DNA of 64,000 nt from Loktanella sp. IMCC34160 (GTDB lineage Bacteria > Pseudomonadota > Alphaproteobacteria > Rhodobacterales > Rhodobacteraceae): positions 62,001 to 126,000 of the forward strand of contig NZ_SELP01000003.1 in NCBI RefSeq assembly GCF_004145845.1, read 5' to 3'. The notes under the pieces are model-generated. The model made no database searches. It was not told the origin of the DNA and saw only the letters and a program-made list of their open reading frames with translations. Position numbers and translations under genes: made by a program. Shown here piece by piece: positions 52,765 to 59,776 of the stretch (the stretch's first letter is position 1; every line of letters starts with the position of its first letter).

Positions 52765-53883
52765 TCAGCCCTGATGTTCGACCAGCTTTTCCGCCAGAAA
52801 CGCGCCGCTGTCGTCAGTGACCAGTTCAGCCCAGATCGGGAAATGATCGGAAATCTGGTTCTTGCGCCAATAGTTCACGTAATAGGCCTGCCGGTCTGCC
52901 CCGCTTCCTGCCAGATCCTTGTCGCCGCCATAGACCGCGATCATTTCGGCAAGATACTCCGCCGCGTCCGCATCGCGATAGACAAAGCCGAAGGGGTTGA
53001 AGACCCCGCCCTGTTCTGTCCCGGTTTCGTCCTCTTCGATGTGGAAGTAATCGTTCTGGGTAAAGAACATCCGGTCGTAGGCTTCGGTCAGGGTGGCGTT
53101 TGTGTCCTTGCCCATCAGCCCTTCGCATTCGCGATAACCCGCCTGCGCCATTGCCGCCATGACCCCCTGATCCTTGCTGTCATAGAGGTTCATGTCGCCG
53201 CAGAGGATCAGGTTGTCGGACCACAGCCCCTTGCGCTTGGCCTTGAGCGCCTTGAGCAGAAGTCGCACCTCTTCCCCACGCAGCAGAACGTCTTCGTCGT
53301 CGTCGCCGGGGTGCAAATGCAGGCTGACCATGGCGAATCTCTTCCAGCCCGCGATGAAGCCGGTCATGTAGGGCGAGCGCTTGAGTTGCTTGAGACCCAG
53401 CGGGCTGTCGTGGGTGATCGCGTCCCAGAGCGCGATTTCCCCGGCCAGCCCCGAAAGCCGCACCCGCCGCGTGTTGTAGATATAGGCCGACCGTTCGGCG
53501 TTTCCGTCCGTCCCGTCGGTGATGTCGTTGACGATGTATTTCCAGTCTTCGCCCAGCAGCCGCATGACGATCTCAAGGTCCTTGAGCGTCGATTTCACCT
53601 CTTGCACGGCGATCAGGTCGAAGGCCGCAAGGATTTCGGCGATGTAGAAATAAGCCTCGGGCAGGCGTTGGGTGGTATGGCCGAATTCCTTGATGTTCCA
53701 ACTGGCGACCAGAAGGTTGGTTTCGGTCCGCCGCGCCGGGATCTGCGAGGCCAACCCGATCTTCAGCCGCATCAGCCCGGTGATGCATCGGACCCGTTCC
53801 GCATCGGTCATCAGCGGGAAGACGCGGGCGTAGTCCCGTTCGGCGTAGTCGGCGGCGGTGCGCAGGTCGTGGTAATTGGGCAT
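52765..53883 (-). CDS. endonuclease/exonuclease/phosphatase (EEP) family protein
   Basis: The 372-residue protein shows the EEP active-site blocks: VASWNIKEFG, LIAVQEVKS with the metal-binding Glu, FAMVSLHLHPG, LILCGDMNLYDSKD and the C-terminal QISDHFPIWAEL with the catalytic Asp-His. It should be a Mg-dependent phosphodiesterase; nuclease versus lipid or nucleotide substrates cannot be separated. No signal peptide is seen. I chose ATG 53883 with SD GGGAGAG; upstream in-frame codons are not family-like. Confidence 0.88.
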   Translation of the reverse strand: MPNYHDLRTAADYAERDYARVFPLMTDAERVRCITGLMRLKIGLASQIPARRTETNLLVASWNIKEFGHTTQRLPEAYFYIAEILAAFDLIAVQEVKSTLKDLEIVMRLLGEDWKYIVNDITDGTDGNAERSAYIYNTRRVRLSGLAGEIALWDAITHDSPLGLKQLKRSPYMTGFIAGWKRFAMVSLHLHPGDDDEDVLLRGEEVRLLLKALKAKRKGLWSDNLILCGDMNLYDSKDQGVMAAMAQAGYRECEGLMGKDTNATLTEAYDRMFFTQNDYFHIEEDETGTEQGGVFNPFGFVYRDADAAEYLAEMIAVYGGDKDLAGSGADRQAYYVNYWRKNQISDHFPIWAELVTDDSGAFLAEKLVEHQG

Positions 53884-53945
53884 GGTGGCTCTCCCTAATG
53901 GAGAGCCTAGCATTGCCGGTCCGCAATCACGAAGTGTGGAGTTCC

Positions 53946-55604
53946 CTACCCCTTCGCCGCCTCGCCGGCGGCGCGGGCCTCGGACAGGGTCATGCCGGTC
54001 GACAGCGCCTCGGGGTCGATCTTGACCTCGATGACGGCAAGCGTGCCGGCGGCCTGCGCCCGGTCGAAGGCGGCGGCGAATTGGTCCTGCACCTCGACCG
54101 TTTCACCGTGCCCGCCGTAGGCGCGGACCAATTCGGCAAAGTCGGGATTGGCCAGCATCGTGCCCGAGACCCGGCCGGGATAGTGTTTTTCCTGATGCAT
54201 CCGGATGGTGCCGTAGCGGCCGTTGTTCATGACGATGACGATCGGCTTGGCGCCGTATTGAATGGCCGTGGACATCTCGTTCAGGGTCATCTGCAGGCAG
54301 CCGTCCCCGGCAAGGCAGACCACTACCCGGTCGGGGTGTTCAAGGCTGGCCGAGACCGCCGCGGGGAAGCCATAACCCATCGACCCGGAGGTGGGGGCAA
54401 GCTGGGTTCTGAAGCCCTTGTAGACGAAATAGCGGTGCAGCCAGGCGGCGTAGTTCCCGGCCCCGTTGGTCAGGATCGCATCTTCGGGCAGGGTTAGGGA
54501 CAGGTGGCGGATGACCTCTTCCTGCTTGACCGCGCCAGGGCTTTCCTTTGGCGTCAGCCATGCGTCGTAATCGGCCCGCGCGGATCTGGTCCAATCGGCC
54601 CAGTCGGTCCGGCAGGCGGGCAGCCGCGACAGGGCGCGGGTGAAATTGACCGCATCGGCGACGGCGCAGAGGTCGGGCGCCCAGACCCGGCCCAGTTCGT
54701 TCGGGTCGGCGTGGATGTGGCAGATCCGCGGCTTTTGCCGGATCGGGTCGACATTGGTGAAGCCCTGGGTTTCGATGTCGCCCAGCCGCGACCCGATGAC
54801 CAGCAGCCGGTCCGCGTCGCGCAGCCGCGCGGCAAGCCGGGGGTTCGGTCCGACGTTCAGGTCGCCCGCATAACAGGGGTGCCGGTTGTCCAGATAGTCC
54901 TGCCGCCGGAAGCCCAGCGCGACGGGCACGTTCTGGGTGCTGGCGAATTGTGCAAGATCCGCCGCCGCCTGTGGTGACCAATGCGGGCCACCCACGACCA
55001 CAAGCGGTTTTTCCGCCTGCGCCAGCCAGTCCAGCGCGTCTTCGGCAATGGTGCTGTAGGTCGGCGTCAGTTCGACCAGCGGGCCGGGGCTGTCAGGGAC
55101 ATCGGCGCTGTCGGACAGCATGTCTTCGGGCAGCGCGAGGACCACGGGGCCGGGCCGCCCGGCGGTGGCCACGGCAAAGGCGCGGCGGATGTATTCGGGG
55201 ATACGGTCGGTGCTGTCGATTTCGGCGACCCATTTTGCCAACGGTCCGAACATGGCCCGATAATCGACTTCCTGAAACACCTCGCGGTCGCGGTGGCCCC
55301 TGTCGATCTGGCCAATGAACAGGATCATCGGGGTGCTGTCCTGCATCGCGATATGCACGCCCGCGCTGGCATTGGTCGCCCCCGGCCCACGGGTGACAAA
55401 GCAGATGCCCGGCTGGCCGGTCAGCTTGCCATAGGCTTCGGCCATCATGGCAGCGCCGCCTTCCTGGCGGCAGACCACGTTGTCGATCCCGCTTTCATAC
55501 AGCCCGTCGAGGGCCGCAAGGAAGCTTTCCCCCGGCACGGAAAAGACGCGCCGCGCGCCGTGAATTTTCAACTGGTCCGCAAGGATCTGTCCGCCGTGCC
55601 GCAT
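53946..55604 (-). CDS. thiamine-pyrophosphate-binding enzyme (acetolactate synthase-like)
   Basis: A full-length 552-residue TPP enzyme with three domains. The PYR domain has the activating Glu in CRQEGGAAMMAEAYG, the central domain is Rossmann-like (about 190-330) and the PP domain has GDGCLQMTLNEMSTAIQYGAKPIVIVMNN. It resembles catabolic acetolactate synthase-like proteins; no ilvH regulatory subunit gene lies nearby, so a biosynthetic role is less likely. The start region is divergent from an FMN reductase gene and contains a 17-bp palindrome. Confidence 0.88.
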   Translation of the reverse strand: MRHGGQILADQLKIHGARRVFSVPGESFLAALDGLYESGIDNVVCRQEGGAAMMAEAYGKLTGQPGICFVTRGPGATNASAGVHIAMQDSTPMILFIGQIDRGHRDREVFQEVDYRAMFGPLAKWVAEIDSTDRIPEYIRRAFAVATAGRPGPVVLALPEDMLSDSADVPDSPGPLVELTPTYSTIAEDALDWLAQAEKPLVVVGGPHWSPQAAADLAQFASTQNVPVALGFRRQDYLDNRHPCYAGDLNVGPNPRLAARLRDADRLLVIGSRLGDIETQGFTNVDPIRQKPRICHIHADPNELGRVWAPDLCAVADAVNFTRALSRLPACRTDWADWTRSARADYDAWLTPKESPGAVKQEEVIRHLSLTLPEDAILTNGAGNYAAWLHRYFVYKGFRTQLAPTSGSMGYGFPAAVSASLEHPDRVVVCLAGDGCLQMTLNEMSTAIQYGAKPIVIVMNNGRYGTIRMHQEKHYPGRVSGTMLANPDFAELVRAYGGHGETVEVQDQFAAAFDRAQAAGTLAVIEVKIDPEALSTGMTLSEARAAGEAAKG

Positions 55605-55642
55605 GTCGCGCCCCCTGTTCCTCTGCCCGGCAGATTGGTCCG

Positions 55643-55659
55643 TGCACAGCGGCTGTGCA
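55643..55659. promoter_or_regulatory. palindromic operator candidate upstream of the TPP enzyme
   Basis: TGCACAG (55643-55649)-CGG-CTGTGCA (55653-55659) is a perfect 7-bp inverted repeat, 39 bp upstream of the TPP-enzyme ATG and 78 bp before the divergent FMN reductase ATG. On the minus strand it follows a TTGCAC -35-like element. A repressor site is plausible. Confidence 0.45.
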
Positions 55660-55736
55660 AGGGGGTGGGGTTGCCGCCAGCGATTTCACCGATAGGTAGT
55701 TGGCATGACAAAGATAAGTGTTTTGAGAGGGTCAAT

Positions 55737-56273
55737 ATGGGGTATTTGCTGGGCATTTGCGGATCGCTGCGGGCGGGGTCGCTGAACCGGAAACTGATGC
55801 TGGAGGCCGCGCGTGCCTATGGCGCGGAGGAGTTCATCGCCGGTGACATCCGGTTTCCGCTTTATGACGGGGATTTGCAGGACAGTGACGGCATCCCGAC
55901 CGAGGTGCAGCGTCTGGCCGACCAGATCGCCGGGGCCGAGGCGGTGATCGTCGTGACCCCGGAATACAACAAGTCCCTGTCGGGTGTGTTGAAGAACGCG
56001 CTGGATTGGGTCAGCCGCACGGATGGCAGCCCGTGGAAGGACAAGCCGGTGGCGATCCTGTCGGCGACGGCGGGCCGGTCCGGCGGCGAACGTGCACAAA
56101 ATTCCCTGCGCCTTGCCCTGTCCCCCTTTGCCCCGCGCCTGCTGGCCGGGCGCGAGGTGCTGGTCGGGCAGGCGAAAGACCAGTTCGATGCGGAGGGGCG
56201 TCTGACCTCGGACCGGTATCGCGCCGCCGTGGACACCCAGATGCAGGCGCTGCGCGATCTTGCAGGCGCGTAG
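55737..56273 (+). CDS. NADPH-dependent FMN reductase family protein
   Basis: The 178-residue flavodoxin-like protein has the FMN phosphate loop GICGSLRAGSLNRKL and the family block VTPEYNKSLSGVLKNALDWVSR, then LSATAGRSGGERAQ. Such proteins reduce flavins, quinones or azo compounds with NAD(P)H. ATG 55737 is supported by GAGAGG. The longer in-frame upstream sequence runs antisense to the TPP-enzyme gene and is not real. The next gene begins 21 bp downstream. Confidence 0.9.
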   Translation: MGYLLGICGSLRAGSLNRKLMLEAARAYGAEEFIAGDIRFPLYDGDLQDSDGIPTEVQRLADQIAGAEAVIVVTPEYNKSLSGVLKNALDWVSRTDGSPWKDKPVAILSATAGRSGGERAQNSLRLALSPFAPRLLAGREVLVGQAKDQFDAEGRLTSDRYRAAVDTQMQALRDLAGA

Positions 56274-56294
56274 AATGCGGGGCAGGTTTGGCGC

Positions 56295-57080
56295 ATGACC
56301 CAGACCTGCCCCGATAGTCTTGATCCCGCCCGCGCCACGGCCATGCAAGCGATGCTGGGCGATCCGCGCGCGTTCGAGCAGGGCGATGCGCTGCCGCCGT
56401 TTTATCACCAGCTGTATTTCTGGGACCCGCAGCCCCCGGCCCGGCTGGGCCGGGATGGCCATCCGGCCACCGGCATCGGGTTGATCCCCGATATGGGTCT
56501 GCCGCGCCGGATGTGGGCGGGCGGGTCGCTGCGGTTTCACAGCCCACTTCTGGCGGGCATCCGCGCCGAGAAACGGTCCAGCATTGAGTCCAGCACCCGC
56601 AAAGATGGTCGCTCTGGCCCGTTGGCCTTTGTCCGGCTGCGCCATGATTATTGGCAGCGTGGGTCGATCTGCCTGACCGAATGGCAGGATCTGGTCTATC
56701 GCGAAGACCCCGGACCGGACGCCGCGCCACCCGTGCCGCCACAGGCCCGGACGGATGAAACCACCGCGCAGGTCCGGTCGTTCGATGAAACCGCGCTGTT
56801 TCGTTATTCGGCGCTGACCTTTAACGGGCACCGCATTCACTACGACGTGGATTATGCCCGCGCGGTCGAGGGCTATACCGGGTTGGTGGTGCATGGGCCG
56901 CTCTTGGCGCAGATGCTGATGCATTTGGCCGAGGCGCAGTTGGGTGGCCTGACCGAGTTCACCTATCGCGCCACCTCGCCGCTGATCGCGGGCGAAGTGG
57001 CGGCGTTCTGCTGGGCCGATGGGGCGTTGTGGGTGCGCGGCGCGGATGGGCGGCAATGCATGGAGGCCGCCGCGCGCTAG
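56295..57080 (+). CDS. MaoC/HTD2-like acyl dehydratase
   Basis: The 261 residues resemble HTD2-type or mesaconyl-CoA hydratase-like proteins. They have an N-terminal hot-dog region with GRDGHPATGIGLIPDMGLPRRMWAGGSLRFHSPLLAG and a C-terminal MaoC-type FRYSALTFNGHRIHYDVDYARAVEGYTGLVVHGPLLAQ. The latter carries the catalytic Asp/His hydratase signature. The probable reaction is hydration or dehydration of an acyl-CoA or acyl-ACP. The acyl chain is unknown. Confidence 0.82.
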   Translation: MTQTCPDSLDPARATAMQAMLGDPRAFEQGDALPPFYHQLYFWDPQPPARLGRDGHPATGIGLIPDMGLPRRMWAGGSLRFHSPLLAGIRAEKRSSIESSTRKDGRSGPLAFVRLRHDYWQRGSICLTEWQDLVYREDPGPDAAPPVPPQARTDETTAQVRSFDETALFRYSALTFNGHRIHYDVDYARAVEGYTGLVVHGPLLAQMLMHLAEAQLGGLTEFTYRATSPLIAGEVAAFCWADGALWVRGADGRQCMEAAAR

Positions 57081-57134
57081 TGCATCGACCCAAGCAAATT
57101 GTCTTCAATTTGCGCGGAAAGTTGATGCATCAAC
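57081..57134. repeat. composite palindromic element between convergent genes
   Basis: TGCATC (57081-57086) can pair with GATGCA (57124-57129). Inside lies a perfect hairpin GCAAATT (57094-57100)-GTCTTC-AATTTGC (57107-57113). The right end is a 14-bp perfect palindrome GTTGATGCATCAAC (57121-57134). It starts at the MaoC stop and ends 7 bp before the stop of the convergent flavoprotein. It could terminate both transcripts or be a dispersed repeat. Confidence 0.6.
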
Positions 57135-57140
57135 AAAAGG

Positions 57141-58190
57141 CTATCCCTTGGGCAGGCTGGCGGCGGGTTTGAAATCCTCGGGGATGCTGTCCTGCCCGTC
57201 AAGGATCAGCTCCGCCATAACCGCGCCGACCTCGGGCGCCATGCCAAAGCCGATCTTGAACCCGCCGTTGGCGATGAACTCGCCGGGCCGGGTCGGGTGG
57301 TCGCCCAACATCGGCGCCCGGCTGCGGGCGCGGGGCCGCACCCCGGCCCAGCGTTCGATCACCGGGGCATCGCGCAGGACCGGAAAGGCGGCGCGGGCGC
57401 GGGCGATGATGTCGTCCAGCTGGCTGTCGGTGCCGGTGGGGTCGGAGAAGTCCCGTTCCGAGGTGGAGCCGATGGCAACCGTTCCGTCGCCGTGCGGCAC
57501 GATGTGCAGGCTGTCGGCGTAAAGCTGGGGCCGGTCGGCGGCGTCGAAGTGCAGAAGCGCCGCCTGCCCCTTAACCCCGTTGCCCACGGGGGCGCCGATT
57601 TCGGCGGACAAATCCAGCAACCCCTGCCAGCCGGTGGCGTGCACGATCTTGCCCTCGGGCTTGCCGTTTTCGGTGACCTCTCCGCCCAGCGCCACAAGGG
57701 CGCGGGCAAGGGCGCGGGTCGCGCGGCGGGGGTGGATGCGCGCGGTCAGCGTGTCGAATACCAGCTTGCCCGAGGGGCTGAGGGGCGCCCAGGCGCCGTG
57801 ATCCGTGGCATCGACCACATGCCAGATGGCCTGCCCCTGCCACAGGTCGGCGGCGGACCGCGCCCGGTTCTGGGCAAGGGCGATGGCGACATCGTCGGCA
57901 AGGGGTTGCAGCCGGCCGGACCGGAGATAGCCCGGGTCTTCGCCCGCAAGGTCGCCGATTTGGGCCCAGAAGGCCCCGGCGCCGATCAGGCTGTCGAACT
58001 GGAATTGTTTCTTGGCGTTCCACTGGTCCGGCACATGCGGGGCCAGCGCCCCGACCAGCCCGCCCGACGATCCGGCGGCAACCCCATGCGGGTCGATCAC
58101 GCGGACCCGCGCGCCGTGCAGGGCGCAGGCGCAGGCCACCGACAGGCCGAACGCCCCCGCCCCCAAGATCGTCACGTCGACCGTTGCCAT
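57141..58190 (-). CDS. FAD-dependent DAO-family oxidoreductase, candidate MnmC2-like half
   Basis: The 349-residue flavoprotein has an N-terminal FAD motif VTILGAGAFGLSVACACALHGARVRVID. It then has AAGSSGGLVGALAPHVPDQWNAKKQFQ, the kind of SSG-G-L-P block seen in the FAD domain of MnmC. The C-terminal FAD-binding part is ERWAGVRPRARSRAPMLG, IANGGFKIGFGMAPE. It is divergent, by 48 bp, from the MnmD methyltransferase gene. It may therefore perform the cmnm5U demodification step of tRNA wobble uridine. A glycine-oxidase- or DadA-like role is the alternative. Confidence 0.75.
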   Translation of the reverse strand: MATVDVTILGAGAFGLSVACACALHGARVRVIDPHGVAAGSSGGLVGALAPHVPDQWNAKKQFQFDSLIGAGAFWAQIGDLAGEDPGYLRSGRLQPLADDVAIALAQNRARSAADLWQGQAIWHVVDATDHGAWAPLSPSGKLVFDTLTARIHPRRATRALARALVALGGEVTENGKPEGKIVHATGWQGLLDLSAEIGAPVGNGVKGQAALLHFDAADRPQLYADSLHIVPHGDGTVAIGSTSERDFSDPTGTDSQLDDIIARARAAFPVLRDAPVIERWAGVRPRARSRAPMLGDHPTRPGEFIANGGFKIGFGMAPEVGAVMAELILDGQDSIPEDFKPAASLPKG

Positions 58191-58238
58191 TCGCCGTTCC
58201 CTCGCCCAATGTCGCGCCGATCCATAAGGCATGGCGAC

Positions 58239-58913
58239 ATGGCAGACCAGACGGCAGATCTAGACTGGCGCGACGGGCGCATCCCGATCTCGCGCCGGTT
58301 CGATGACCCCTATTTCAGCCTTGACGACGGGCTGGCCGAAACCGCCCATGTGTTCCTTGACGGCAATGACCTGCCCGCCCGCTTTGGCGGCGATTTCCGG
58401 ATCGCGGAACTGGGGTTCGGCACGGGGCTGAACTTTCTGATGGCCTGGCGGGCCTTTGACGCCGCGGGGCAGCCCGGCAGCCTGACATTCACCACGTTTG
58501 AGGCCTTTCCGATGACGCCCGCCGACATGGCGACCGCGCTGGCGGCCTTTCCGGTCCTGGCGGACCGGGCGGGGGCACTTGTGGCGGCGATCCGGGCGGG
58601 CGATGGCCCCTATGACTTTGGCGCGGTGCGGCTGGACATCCGGCGCGGCGATGCCCGCGTGACCCTGCCCAATTGGGGGGGAGTGGCAGATGCATGGTTT
58701 CTGGACGGGTTTTCCCCGGCCAAGAACCCCGAGCTTTGGGGCCCCGAGCTTATGGCAGAAGTTGCCCGTCACACGGCCCCGGGCGGCACCGCCGCCACCT
58801 ATACCGCGGCGGGCCATGTGCGCCGGTCGCTTGAGGCGGCGGGGTTCGACGTGACCCGCACCCCCGGCTATGGCCGCAAACGTCATATGACCCGCGCAAG
58901 GATGCCTTCCTGA
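58239..58913 (+). CDS. mnmD: tRNA (5-methylaminomethyl-2-thiouridine) methyltransferase MnmD
   Basis: This SAM-dependent methyltransferase finishes mnm5(s2)U synthesis at the tRNA wobble position. The 224 residues match the N-terminal domain of MnmC. They include FDDPYFSLDDGLAETAHVFLDGNDLPARF, the SAM-binding ELGFGTGLNFLMAW, FTTFEAFPMT and DAWFLDGFSPAKNPELWGPEL. The FAD domain of classical MnmC is absent, so it is the stand-alone MnmD type. The start at ATG 58239 has a weak SD. Its stop overlaps the start of the DMT permease gene. Confidence 0.92.
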   Translation: MADQTADLDWRDGRIPISRRFDDPYFSLDDGLAETAHVFLDGNDLPARFGGDFRIAELGFGTGLNFLMAWRAFDAAGQPGSLTFTTFEAFPMTPADMATALAAFPVLADRAGALVAAIRAGDGPYDFGAVRLDIRRGDARVTLPNWGGVADAWFLDGFSPAKNPELWGPELMAEVARHTAPGGTAATYTAAGHVRRSLEAAGFDVTRTPGYGRKRHMTRARMPS

Positions 58914-59776
58914 TGCAGACCAACACCCGCCTTGGCATCCTGCTGATGACCGCGACGACCTTTGTCTTTGCGATGCAGGACGGGATCAGCCGACACCTTG
59001 CGTCGGAATACAACGTGATGATGGTGGTGATGATCCGGTACTGGTTCTTTGCCGCCTTCGTGATCGCGATCGCCAGCCGCAAGGAAGGGTCGATCCGCGC
59101 CGCGGCGGCCACCAGCCAACCGCTGTTGCAGACCTTTCGCGGCGTTCTGCTGGTGGCGGAAATCTGCGTGATGGTCGCGGGGTTCACCTATCTGGGACTG
59201 GTGGAAAGCCATGCGATCTTTGCGGCCTACCCGCTGCTGGTCGCCGCCCTGTCCGGCCCGATTCTGGGAGAAGCCGTTGGTTGGCGTCGCTGGGCGGCGA
59301 TCGGGGTTGGGTTCGTCGGGGTCCTGATCATCCTGCAACCGGGGTTCACGGTGTTTTCCCCTGCCGCCCTGTTCCCCGTCGCCTCTGCCCTGATGTTCGC
59401 GCTCTATGCGCTTTTGACCCGCTATGCCGCCCGCAAGGACAGCGCGGCGACATCGTTCTTCTGGACCGGGGTCACGGGGGCGGCGGCGGTGACGGTGGTC
59501 GGCGTCTTTTTCTGGGAGCCGATGACCGCGCCGGATTGGGCCTGGATGGGCTTGTTGTGCGTGACCGGGGCGGTCGGGCATTACCTGCTGATCAGAACCT
59601 ACGAGGTGGCGGAGGCCAGCGCCGTGCAGCCCTTTGCCTATCTGCAACTGGTCTTCGCCTCGGCCCTTGGGATCGTGGTGTTCGGGGAAACCCTGCGCTC
59701 CAACGTGGCGGTCGGAACCGCCATCGTGGTGGCGGCGGGTCTGTTCACCCTGTGGCGGGCGCGGGTGAAGGGCTAG
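58913..59776 (+). CDS. DMT-superfamily (EamA) permease
   Basis: The 287-residue protein has ten predicted hydrophobic segments arranged as two EamA repeats (about 5-140 and 150-285). It resembles drug/metabolite transporters of the RhaT/YdcZ-like group. The N-terminal repeat begins GILLMTATTFVFAMQDGISRHL. The substrate is unknown. Its ATG overlaps the mnmD stop (TGATG), indicating coupling. Its stop shares CTAG with the convergent slt gene. Confidence 0.87.
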   Translation: MQTNTRLGILLMTATTFVFAMQDGISRHLASEYNVMMVVMIRYWFFAAFVIAIASRKEGSIRAAAATSQPLLQTFRGVLLVAEICVMVAGFTYLGLVESHAIFAAYPLLVAALSGPILGEAVGWRRWAAIGVGFVGVLIILQPGFTVFSPAALFPVASALMFALYALLTRYAARKDSAATSFFWTGVTGAAAVTVVGVFFWEPMTAPDWAWMGLLCVTGAVGHYLLIRTYEVAEASAVQPFAYLQLVFASALGIVVFGETLRSNVAVGTAIVVAAGLFTLWRARVKG

